NCBI RefSeq assembly: GCF_000015265.1
Contig: NC_008699.1
Coordinates: forward strand, 372,001-436,000
Origin: Nocardioides sp. JS614
GTDB lineage: Bacteria; Actinomycetota; Actinomycetes; Propionibacteriales; Nocardioidaceae
Length of the DNA stretch: 64,000 nt
Reading direction: 5' to 3'
A program made the position numbers and the translations under genes. Each line of letters starts with the position of its first letter. Position 1 is the stretch's first letter. Of this stretch, positions 17,442-24,898 are shown piece after piece. The notes beneath the pieces were generated by a model that was given only the letters and a program-made list of their open reading frames with translations, was not told the origin of the DNA and did not search any database.

Positions 17442-18601
17442 GCGAGGTGGCCGCGGTCCCGCTCGCCGACCTCGAGGCGGTCCGGGACCGCTTGGCCCGC
17501 AGTCCGGGGGACCTCACCCCGCACCGGGTGGCGCAGGCGCTGCGCGAGAGCGGCCGTCCGGTGGGCGACGCCGCGGTGCTGGCGACGTACGAGGCGCTGC
17601 GCCGCGACGTCGTGGGCGCCGGCCCGCTCGAGCCGCTGCTGCGCACGCCGTACGTCACCGACGTGCTGGTCAACGGGGCCGACCACGTCTACCTCGACCG
17701 CGGCTCGGGCCTCGAGCTCACCGACGTCCGGTTCCCCGACGAGGAGGCGGTGCGGCGGCTCGCCCAGCGACTCGCGGCGCTCGGCGGTCGCCGGCTCGAC
17801 GATGCCACGCCGTACGTCGACCTCCGCCTGCCGGACGGCACCCGCCTGCACGCCGTGCTCGCCCCGCTCGCCCGGCCGGGGACGCTGGTCTCGCTGCGGG
17901 TGCCGCGGCCGCGGACCTTCACCCTCGACGAGCTGGTCGGCCTCGGCACGCTCACCGCCGGCACCGCCCGCCTGCTGCGCGCGATCGTCGAGGCGCGGCT
18001 GGCGTTCCTCGTCAGCGGCGGCACCGGCTCCGGCAAGACCGCCCTGCTGGCGGCGCTGCTCTCCCGGGTCGAGCCGGAGGAGCGGATCGTGCTGGTCGAG
18101 GACGCCAGCGAGCTGCGCCCGGACCACCCGCACGTGGTCGCCCTCGAAGGACGGCCCGCGAACCTCGAGGGCGCCGGCGCGGTGGAGGTCCGCACCTTGG
18201 TGCGCCAGGCGCTGCGGATGCGGCCCGACCGGCTGGTGGTCGGTGAGGTGCGGGGTGGTGAGGTGGTCGACCTGCTCGCTGCCCTCAACACCGGGCACGA
18301 GGGCGGGTGCGGCACCCTCCACGCCAACTCCGCGGTCGACGTCCCGGCCCGGGTCGAGGCGCTCGCACTCGCGGCCGGCCTGGGCCGGGAGGCGGCGCAC
18401 AGCCAGCTGGCGTCCGCGGTCCACGTCGTGCTCCACCTCGCTCGGGGCCCGGACGGGGTGCGCCGGCTGCGCCAGATCGCCGTCCCCCGGCGCGGCCCGG
18501 ACGGGCTCGTCTCGATGGTGCCCGCCCTCGAGGTCGGCGACGACGGGATCGTCCGGCCGGGGCCGGGGGCCGACGAGCTCGCGGCCCGGATCGGCCGATG
18601 A
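17438..18601 (+). CDS. tadA: Tad/Flp pilus assembly ATPase TadA (CpaF)
   Basis: 387-residue secretion ATPase of the type II/IV family that powers Flp pilus polymerisation at the inner membrane. Walker A is GGTGSGKT at residues 194-201. The Asp box, Walker B-like RPDRLVVGEVRGGE and the His box GHEGGCGTLHANS follow in order. The length is at the short end for CpaF. It overlaps ssd upstream and tadB downstream by four bases each, so it is part of one transcript. Confidence 0.95.
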   Translation: MSEVAAVPLADLEAVRDRLARSPGDLTPHRVAQALRESGRPVGDAAVLATYEALRRDVVGAGPLEPLLRTPYVTDVLVNGADHVYLDRGSGLELTDVRFPDEEAVRRLAQRLAALGGRRLDDATPYVDLRLPDGTRLHAVLAPLARPGTLVSLRVPRPRTFTLDELVGLGTLTAGTARLLRAIVEARLAFLVSGGTGSGKTALLAALLSRVEPEERIVLVEDASELRPDHPHVVALEGRPANLEGAGAVEVRTLVRQALRMRPDRLVVGEVRGGEVVDLLAALNTGHEGGCGTLHANSAVDVPARVEALALAAGLGREAAHSQLASAVHVVLHLARGPDGVRRLRQIAVPRRGPDGLVSMVPALEVGDDGIVRPGPGADELAARIGR

Positions 18602-19374
18602 CCGCGGTCGCGGTCGGTGCCGCGGCGCTCGCGATGCTGCTGCTGGTCCGGCCACCGGCCCGTCCCGCGGCATCGGGGGCGGCGGTCGTGGAGCGCCGCT
18701 GGGTGCCGGTGGCCGTGCTCGTGGCCGGGGTCGTGGCCGCGCTCGCGATGCCGCGCCTCGGTGGCCTCGCCCTCGTGCTCAGCGGGACCGCGACGGGTGC
18801 CGCCGGGCTCTGGCGGCGCCGGCGCCGGCGTCGGGCCGCCGAGCGGGTGGCCGCGCAGGTGCTGGACACCTGCGAGCTGCTGGCCGGCGAGCTCACCGCC
18901 GGGCGGCCGCCCGGCGAGGCACTGCAGCGGGCAGCCGCGTCCTGGCCGCCGCTGGCCCGGGTCGCCGAGGCGTTCCGGGTGGGAGCAGACGTGCCGTCCG
19001 CCCTGCGCGTCCTGGCCGCCGACCTCGAGGGCGCGCGGGACCTGCGCGTCGTCGCGGCGGCCTGGCAGGTCGCCCACCGGACCGGACAGGGTCTCGCCTC
19101 GGCCGTCGAGCGGGTGGCGGAGTCGTTGCGTGCCGGTGCCGCGACCCGGCGGATGGTCACCGGGGAGCTCGGCTCGGCCCGCGCCACCGCCCGCCTGGTC
19201 GCGGGACTGCCGGTGCTCGCCCTCGCCATGGGGTCGGGCGCCGGTGGCGACCCCTGGGGCTTCCTGCTCGGCCATCCCGCTGGTCTCCTGTGCCTTGCCG
19301 GCGGGTTGGCCTTCGGACTGGCCGGCCTGTGGTGGATCGAGGCGATCGCCGCCGCGGCCGAGGAGTCGTGGTGA
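18598..19374 (+). CDS. tadB: Tad pilus inner-membrane platform protein TadB
   Basis: 258 residues with hydrophobic helices at both ends around a T2SSF (GspF-like) cytoplasmic domain; the core stretch has CELLAGELTAGRPPGEAL and AAAWQVAHRTGQGLASAVERV. It is half the platform on which TadA acts. The ATG overlaps the tadA stop, and the stop overlaps the GTG of tadC. Confidence 0.88.
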   Translation: MTAVAVGAAALAMLLLVRPPARPAASGAAVVERRWVPVAVLVAGVVAALAMPRLGGLALVLSGTATGAAGLWRRRRRRRAAERVAAQVLDTCELLAGELTAGRPPGEALQRAAASWPPLARVAEAFRVGADVPSALRVLAADLEGARDLRVVAAAWQVAHRTGQGLASAVERVAESLRAGAATRRMVTGELGSARATARLVAGLPVLALAMGSGAGGDPWGFLLGHPAGLLCLAGGLAFGLAGLWWIEAIAAAAEESW

Positions 19375-20093
19375 GCGCGCTGCCGGCGTTGCTTCCGGTG
19401 CTCGCGGCGGCCATGGCGGCGGCGCTCCTGCTCCCTCCTCGCCCGACCCTGCCCGGCGCACGGTCCCCGAGCGACCACGCGCCGTCCCCCGGGTGGCTGC
19501 ACCGGCACCGACTGCTGTGGAGTGGGCTGGCCGGCACCGGCGCCCTGGTTCTCGTCGGCGGTCCGGCCGGCCCGCCGGCCGCCCTGGTCGCGGCGGTGGC
19601 CGCCTGGACGGTGATCGGGCGCGCCGAGCCGCCCGACGTACGACGCCGCCGCGAGGCGGTGCGCCGGGACCTGCCGCACGTCGTGGACCTGTTCGCCGCC
19701 ACCCTGCGCGGCGGCGCCGCTCCCGCCGACGGGATCGCACTGGTCTGCACCGCCCTCCCCGGCCCGGCCGCCGACCGGCTCGCGGGGGTCGCGGCCCGGC
19801 TCGCGCTCGGGCTGGACCCGGGCCAGGTCTGGTCGGCACTCGCCGACGACCCCCATCTCGGCCGCCTCGGCCGCACCCTCGCCCGCGCGCACTCCTCGGG
19901 GGCGCCGGTGGTGGCCGCGGTCGAGCGGCTCGCCGACGACCTCGCCCGGTCCGCTCGCGCCGAGACCGAGGAGCGGGCCCGGGCGGTCGGCGTGAAGGCC
20001 GCCCTGCCCCTCGGCCTGTGCCTGTTGCCGGCGTTCGTGCTGATCGGCATCGTCCCGCTCGTGGTCGCCCTCCTCGCGAGCCTCGACATCTGA
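19371..20093 (+). CDS. tadC: Tad pilus inner-membrane platform protein TadC
   Basis: 240 residues; second T2SSF-type platform protein. The cytoplasmic core includes DLPHVVDLFAATLRGGAAPADG and GRTLARAHSSGAPVVAAVERLADDL. A terminal helix ends in the conserved LPAFVLIGIVPLV. The GTG at 19371 overlaps the tadB stop. A 297-bp gap follows that contains a dispersed repeat and perhaps a separate promoter for the pilin gene. Confidence 0.88.
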   Translation: MSALPALLPVLAAAMAAALLLPPRPTLPGARSPSDHAPSPGWLHRHRLLWSGLAGTGALVLVGGPAGPPAALVAAVAAWTVIGRAEPPDVRRRREAVRRDLPHVVDLFAATLRGGAAPADGIALVCTALPGPAADRLAGVAARLALGLDPGQVWSALADDPHLGRLGRTLARAHSSGAPVVAAVERLADDLARSARAETEERARAVGVKAALPLGLCLLPAFVLIGIVPLVVALLASLDI

Positions 20094-20142
20094 GCCGTCC
20101 GGCCCTGGTTCGTCGGGCCCGGACCGGGTCGGCGGTGGCCTG

Positions 20143-20186
20143 GCAACCGTTGCTGGTGGGCAGTCGGTTGCCTGCACACCGCTGGC
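20143..20186. repeat. Third copy of the 44-bp palindromic repeat
   Basis: Same layout as the pair at 3273-3389: GCAACCG, 15 bases, CGGTTGC, then CTGC(A)CACCGCTGG. The arms and tail are conserved while most of the 15-base centre has changed, which points to selection on the arms or on the stem. It lies between tadC and the pilin gene. Confidence 0.75.
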
Positions 20187-20390
20187 CGTGGTGGGCCGAT
20201 CCCGGCGGCGGCAGCGCCGAGGACGAGACCGGGTGCCTCCTGGGGCCGCACGTCCGGGCCCGGTCACCGTCCACCGGGCGACTTGCGACGGCGCCGTCCC
20301 CAGCCGGCGCCCGGCGGCCGGCACGCGGTGTCGAGATCCCGCAGGGTCGAGTGCGACGGCCGCACCGGGCGGCCGAGAACGGAGACCCCG

Positions 20391-20654
20391 ATGTCCTTGC
20401 AGCACCCCGCCCCGCACCCCGCTCCCCACGCCGGCCCCCACCTGGTCCCTTCCCCTGCGCGGCTGTCCCGTCCTGCTCGACGAGCCGGCCGGCGGCGCGA
20501 CCAGCGCGGCATCACGACCGCCGAGTACGCCGTCGGCACGGCGGCCGGCGCCGGCCTTGCCGGGCTGCTCTACAAGCTGCTCACCGGCGGGTTCGGCGAC
20601 CAGCTCCTCAAGACCCTGTTCGACCACGTGCTCGGGCTGCTGGGCATCGGATGA
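20391..20654 (+). CDS. Flp-type pilin (DUF4244, Rv3656c-like)
   Basis: 87 residues. After a proline/histidine-rich, basic leader of about 40 residues comes the type IV prepilin site G-ITTAEYAVG, then one hydrophobic helix (AAGAGLAGLLYKLLTG) and a short tail. This is the DUF4244 family of actinobacterial Flp pilins. The leader is unusually long and rich in HPAP repeats. No prepilin peptidase gene is visible in the window. The ATG at 20391 was chosen because it is the last ATG before the leader; an ATG at 20283 would only add low-complexity sequence. Confidence 0.82.
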   Translation: MSLQHPAPHPAPHAGPHLVPSPARLSRPARRAGRRRDQRGITTAEYAVGTAAGAGLAGLLYKLLTGGFGDQLLKTLFDHVLGLLGIG

Positions 20655-21028
20655 CCGGGCGCGGGAGCGGCCGTCGCCGCGAGCGCGGGGCCGCGACGGC
20701 CGAGCTCGCGATGGCGCTGCCGCTCCTGGTCGCGATCACCCTCGGCCTGGTGTGGCTGCTCGCCGTGGGTGCCGCGCAGGTCCGCGCGGTCGACGCGGCC
20801 CGCGAGACGGCCCGGGCGGTCGCCCGCGGCGACAGCGTGACCGCTGCGGTGGCGCGGGGCCAGCGGGTCGCCCCACCGGGCAGCAGGGTGAGCGTCCACG
20901 ACGACGGCGGCCAGGTGACCGCCGTCGTCGTGGGCCGGGTCGACGGTCCAGGTGGGCTGTTCGGGCGGCTGCCCGGGGTCGCGGTCTCGGCGCAGGCGGT
21001 CGCCGCCGCGGAGGAGTCGTCGCCGTGA
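20651..21028 (+). CDS. TadE-family pseudopilin
   Basis: 125 residues. The N-terminal motif RRERGAATAELAMALPLLV is the TadE/prepilin-like cleavage and helix signature (RGAATAE), followed by AAQVRAVDAARETARAVARG. It is a minor pilin-like component of the Tad apparatus. It overlaps the pilin gene upstream (ATGA) and the next tadE-like gene downstream (GTGA). Confidence 0.88.
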   Translation: MTGRGSGRRRERGAATAELAMALPLLVAITLGLVWLLAVGAAQVRAVDAARETARAVARGDSVTAAVARGQRVAPPGSRVSVHDDGGQVTAVVVGRVDGPGGLFGRLPGVAVSAQAVAAAEESSP

Positions 21029-21390
21029 AGGCAACGGCCGCGGCGCACCGCACTCGGGACGCCCGGGGCTCGGCCAGCCTGTTCGCGGTGTCCTGCCTGG
21101 CGGTGCTGCTCCTGCTCGGATCCGCCCTCGGGGTGGTCGCCGCGATGGTGCGCGCCCACCGGATGGCCCAGTCGGCCGCCGACCTGGCGGCGCTCTCTGC
21201 GGCCACGGCGCTCGGCCGGGGCAACGACCCGTGCCGGGCCGGAGCGGCCGTGGCGGTGGCCAACGGCGCCCGGCTGGTCGCGTGCACGGTCGCGGGCGAT
21301 GACGCGCTCGTCCGGGTCGAGGTCACCGGCCCCCGCTGGCTCGGTCAGACCGCGGACCTGGCGGCCGAGGCCAGGGCCGGACCCGGCTGA
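21025..21390 (+). CDS. Rv3654c-like TadE-like protein (helicase/secretion neighbourhood)
   Basis: 121 residues. An N-terminal DARGSASLFAVSCLAVLLLLG helix resembles TadE/TadG, followed by AHRMAQSAADLAALSAATAL, the signature of the Rv3654c family often named helicase/secretion neighbourhood TadE-like. Two cysteines (CRAG, ACTV) may form an extracellular disulfide. In M. tuberculosis the homologue was reported to reach the host cell; no such role can be assumed here. The GTG at 21025 overlaps the tadE stop. It is the last gene of the Tad operon. Confidence 0.82.
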   Translation: MKATAAAHRTRDARGSASLFAVSCLAVLLLLGSALGVVAAMVRAHRMAQSAADLAALSAATALGRGNDPCRAGAAVAVANGARLVACTVAGDDALVRVEVTGPRWLGQTADLAAEARAGPG

Positions 21391-21419
21391 CCGGGCCGGA
21401 GGGTTCCTGCGGGCCGGGC

Positions 21420-21731
21420 CTACCGGTCGTCGCCGGGGCGATCGCGCTCCCGCTCGTCCTCGCGGCGCTCGGCCTCCCGCTCGTCGAGCTTCTCCGACAG
21501 CTCGTTGAGCCGCTTGCTCTCGCGCCGGTGCCGGATGCTGCGCTTGGTCCCCCACTTCGTGAGCCCGAAGCCCCAGAGGATCGCCACCCCGGCGGCGAGC
21601 CCGACGAAGAACAGCGTGACCGCGCCGATGTCGGCGCCGAGGAGCTCGACGCCGGAGCCCTCGGCGGTGCCGAGCGCCGCGACGATCGCCACCGCGCCCA
21701 GCGCGATGAGGAGGATGCCGAGGATCACCAT
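21420..21731 (-). CDS. Small two-helix membrane protein with charged C-terminal coiled coil
   Basis: 103 residues. Two hydrophobic helices (MVILGILLIALGAVAIVAAL and AVTLFFVGLAAGVAILWGFGL) are followed by a highly charged Arg/Glu tail likely to form a coiled coil (ESKRLNELSEKLDEREAERRE). It resembles the small actinobacterial LapA-domain-like membrane proteins. Function unknown. It sits 11 bases downstream of the helicase gene on the same strand. Confidence 0.7.
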   Translation of the reverse strand: MVILGILLIALGAVAIVAALGTAEGSGVELLGADIGAVTLFFVGLAAGVAILWGFGLTKWGTKRSIRHRRESKRLNELSEKLDEREAERREDERERDRPGDDR

Positions 21732-21741
21732 GCGGGCGAGA

Positions 21742-24078
21742 CTAGGCCTCGCCGAGGAGTACGTCGAGGAGTGCGGCGGCGCCCGCCTTGTCGAGCGGGT
21801 TGTTCTGGTTGCCACACTTGGGCGACTGGATGCACGACGGGCAGCCGTCCTCGCAGGTGCACGAGCGGATCGTGTCCCGGGTCGCCGTCAGCCACTCCCG
21901 GGCCGCTCGGAATCCGCGCTCGGCGAATCCCGCGCCACCGGGGTGCCCGTCGTAGACGAACACCGTCAGTCGCCCGGTGTCGGGGTGCACCGCCGTCGAC
22001 ACTCCGCCGATGTCCCACCGGTCGCAGGTCGCGAAGAGCGGCAGCAGACCGATCGAGCAGTGCTCGGCGGCGTGCGCGGCACCCGGCAGGTCACGGCCGG
22101 AGAGGCCCGCCTCGGTCACGGCGTGGTCGGGCACCGTCCACCACACGGCCGCCGTGCGCAACGAGCGCTCGGGCAGGTCGAGCGGCTCCTCGCCGAGCAC
22201 GTCGCCGCCGGGTTGGCGCCGCTTGAGGAAGGACACCACCTGGTGGGTGACGTCGACCTCGCCGAAGGACAGCCGGCAGTCACCCCAGGCGGTGTGCTCA
22301 CGCTCGCGCACGACCGAGATCTCGGTGACCTCGCGGGCGGTCGTGGAGTAGTCGGGCTGGGCGCGTTGGATCACCGCCACGCGGTCCTCGAGGTCGAGCG
22401 AGCACACCAACCAGGTCTCGCCGCGGTGCACGTACACCGCGCCGGGGTGGGCGGTGCCGTGGGCGCTCGAGGCGTCGACCGTGCCGATCACGCGGCCCGT
22501 CTCCGCCTCGACGAGCTGGACGGGAGCGCCGCCGGTCGACCGGATGTCGGCGAGGTCGCTGGCCCGGCGCCGGTCGGTCCAGAACCAGCCGCGCGGGCGG
22601 CGGCGCAGCAGCCCGCCCTCGGTCAGCGCGTCGACGACCTCGCGCGCGGTCGGACCGAACAGCGGCAGGTCGGCCTCGGTGAGCGGTGCCTCGTGTGCGG
22701 CCGCGCACAGGTGCGGACCGAGGACGTAGGGATTGGACGGGTCGAACACGGTCGCCTCGACCGGGCGGCCCAGCAGCGCCTCGGGGTGGGTGACGAGGTA
22801 GGTGTCGAGCGGGTCGTCGCGGGCGACGAGGACGGCGAGGGCGTCCTGGGCGCCCCGCCCGGCCCGGCCGACCTGCTGCCACAGGGCGGCGCGGGTGCCG
22901 GGGAAGCCGGCCATCACCACGGCGTCGAGGCCGCTGATGTCGATGCCGAGCTCGAGGGCGTTGGTCGCGGCGAGCCCGGTGATCTCGCCGCGACGCAGCG
23001 AGTCCTCGATCGCCCGACGCTCCTCGGGCAGGTAGCCGCCGCGGTAGGACGCCACCCGGCCTGCGAGCACCGGGTCGACGTCGGTGAGCAGCTCGGCGGC
23101 GGTCATCGCGACCTGCTCGGCACCGCGGCGGGAGCGGATGAACGCGAGCGTGCGCACGTCCTCGGCCACCAGGTCGGCGAGCAGGTCGGCGGTCTCGGAG
23201 GAGGCGGCCCGGCGCACGGGCGCGCCGTTCTCGCCGGTGAAGGAGGTGAAGGGCGGCTCCCACAGCAGCAGTGACACCCGGCCGCGCGGAGAGTGGTCGG
23301 CGGTGACCGCCTGCACGTCGAGGCCGGTGAGCCGCCGGGCGGCGGCCTCGGGCTCCGCGACGGTGGCGGAGGCCAGCACGAAGGTCGGGCTCGCGCCGTA
23401 CGTCGCGCACACCCGCCGCAGCCGTCGGAGCACGTGGGCGACGTGAGCGCCGAAGACCCCGCGGTAGTGGTGGCACTCGTCGACGACGACGTACTGCAGG
23501 GCGCCGAGGAACCCCGCCCAGCGGGAGTGCCCGGGCAGCAGGGAGCGGTGCAGCATGTCGGGGTTGGTGAGGACGTACTCGCCGTGGTCGCGGGCCCAGT
23601 CGCGCTGCTCGCGTGAGCTGTCGCCGTCATGGGTGGTGACCCGCAGGTCGAGCCCGAGCCCGCTCAGCCCGGCCAGCTGGTCCTGGGCGAGCGCCTTGGT
23701 CGGTGCGAGGTACAGCACGGTGGCCCCGCGCTGGCCGCGCGGCCCCCGGGAGCCGCGGAGGGTCGAGAGCGCGGGGAGCTGGTAGGCCAGGCTCTTGCCG
23801 GAGGCGGTGCCGGTCGCGAGCACGACATGCTGGCCGGCGTGCGCCGCCTCGGCGGCCACGACCTGGTGCTGCCAGGGGCGCGCGACCCCGCGCGCCGCGA
23901 ACGCCGCGACCACGTCCGGGTCCGCCCAGGCGGGCCAGTCCGCGTGGCGCGCCGCCCGCGCCGGGAGCACCTCCAGGTGGCACAGCCGGTCCTCGCGGCC
24001 CGGCGCGGCCACGAGCCGCTCGACCACGTCGCGGAGGTCACCGGCGGTGCGCGCCTGCGAACCGAGGACCGCTCTCAC
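21742..24078 (-). CDS. DEAD/DEAH-box helicase with DUF1998 zinc-cysteine domain (MrfA/Rv3649 type)
   Basis: 778-residue superfamily 2 helicase. Walker A is LATGTASGKS, the DEXH box is VVVDECHHYRG, and motif VI is QQVGRAGRGAQD. The C-terminal DUF1998 domain ends with a cysteine cluster C740, C742, C746, C749, C755 (CTCEDGCPSC...CGN) expected to bind Zn2+. B. subtilis MrfA of this family takes part in mitomycin C lesion repair; the mycobacterial homologue Rv3649 is, as here, next to the tad genes. The likely start is GTG at 24078; a longer ATG-started form would read through the promoter region and is not favoured. Confidence 0.88.
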   Translation of the reverse strand: MRAVLGSQARTAGDLRDVVERLVAAPGREDRLCHLEVLPARAARHADWPAWADPDVVAAFAARGVARPWQHQVVAAEAAHAGQHVVLATGTASGKSLAYQLPALSTLRGSRGPRGQRGATVLYLAPTKALAQDQLAGLSGLGLDLRVTTHDGDSSREQRDWARDHGEYVLTNPDMLHRSLLPGHSRWAGFLGALQYVVVDECHHYRGVFGAHVAHVLRRLRRVCATYGASPTFVLASATVAEPEAAARRLTGLDVQAVTADHSPRGRVSLLLWEPPFTSFTGENGAPVRRAASSETADLLADLVAEDVRTLAFIRSRRGAEQVAMTAAELLTDVDPVLAGRVASYRGGYLPEERRAIEDSLRRGEITGLAATNALELGIDISGLDAVVMAGFPGTRAALWQQVGRAGRGAQDALAVLVARDDPLDTYLVTHPEALLGRPVEATVFDPSNPYVLGPHLCAAAHEAPLTEADLPLFGPTAREVVDALTEGGLLRRRPRGWFWTDRRRASDLADIRSTGGAPVQLVEAETGRVIGTVDASSAHGTAHPGAVYVHRGETWLVCSLDLEDRVAVIQRAQPDYSTTAREVTEISVVREREHTAWGDCRLSFGEVDVTHQVVSFLKRRQPGGDVLGEEPLDLPERSLRTAAVWWTVPDHAVTEAGLSGRDLPGAAHAAEHCSIGLLPLFATCDRWDIGGVSTAVHPDTGRLTVFVYDGHPGGAGFAERGFRAAREWLTATRDTIRSCTCEDGCPSCIQSPKCGNQNNPLDKAGAAALLDVLLGEA

Positions 24079-24128
24079 CCCACCATCCTCTCCGACGCCA
24101 CCGACAGCGCGGCACCACCTCGCTCCGG

Positions 24129-24171
24129 GCTGGTCCGGGGCTGGCCCGGCGCTGGTCCGGGGCTGGCCGGC
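24129..24171. repeat. Tandem duplication of a 21-22 bp unit upstream of helicase
   Basis: The unit GCTGGTCCGGGGCTGGCCCG occurs twice in a row (24129-24150 and 24151-24171, the second one base shorter) in the intergenic region between the divergent helicase and bldG genes. It may be simple slippage or a duplicated regulator site; nothing else supports a function. Confidence 0.55.
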
Positions 24172-24316
24172 GTACCCTGTGCAGTCCTCGCTCCCCCGTG
24201 TCCTGTGGCCAGTTTGTGCGCGGGGAGGCGCGGGCGTGGTTTCATTGTGCAGGCCGGATGTCGGGTTCGCCGCCGCGACAGATCGGCAACCGAACAAGCC
24301 GCACCGGGAGAACTAG

Positions 24317-24655
24317 GTGGACCTGACTCTGACGACGCGCGACGCCGGTGGGAAGACCATCGTTGCCGTCGGGGGCGAGATCGACGTCTACACCGCCCCC
24401 AAGCTGCGCGACAAGATCACCGAGCTGGTGGCCGCGGGTGTCTACGACATCGTCGTGGACATGGAGGAGGTCGAGTTCCTCGACTCCACCGGCCTGGGCG
24501 TCCTGGTCGGCGGCCTGAAGAAGGTCCGCGCCCACGACGGCTCGCTCCAGCTGGTGTGCACCCAGGACCGGCTCCTCAAGATCTTCCGCATCACCGGCCT
24601 CGCCAAGGTCTTCGTCATCCACGACTCCGCCGACGCCGCCCTCGCCGGCAGCTGA
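24317..24655 (+). CDS. bldG: Anti-sigma factor antagonist, STAS domain (BldG-like)
   Basis: 112-residue single STAS domain. The phosphorylatable serine lies in the conserved [12 protein letters not shown]. It is closest in sequence and neighbourhood to BldG of Streptomyces (helicase on one side, H+-pyrophosphatase on the other), which binds anti-sigma factors to free stress and development sigma factors. The anti-sigma kinase gene that follows bldG in Streptomyces is absent here, so its partner must be encoded elsewhere. The GTG at 24317 gives the family N-terminus VDLTLTTR. Confidence 0.9.
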   Translation: MDLTLTTRDAGGKTIVAVGGEIDVYTAPKLRDKITELVAAGVYDIVVDMEEVEFLDSTGLGVLVGGLKKVRAHDGSLQLVCTQDRLLKIFRITGLAKVFVIHDSADAALAGS

Positions 24656-24898
24656 CCTCCCCGGGCGGTCTCTGCTCGTCTCCTCGGAAGCGCGGACGTC
24701 CGCGGTCCCGAGCGTTTCGGGCCCTTGGGCCCGTCGCCTCGGGACCAGAGGGGTCTAGGGTCGTCGCGAACCCATCCCGTGCGGCGTACGAGCGCGCCTC
24801 CAGCTGTGTACCGGGTCACATGTGCGTACCCGCCCGCAGCCCGTGCGTAGACTCCGCGTCGTCCGTGAGACCTGAATCACTCTCCCAGGAGGAAACAC

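Noticed and set aside
24825..24853. Promoter for hppA using TAGACT at 24848
   Set aside because: The -10 is fair but no -35 hexamer is found at 16-18 bases, so it is not listed.
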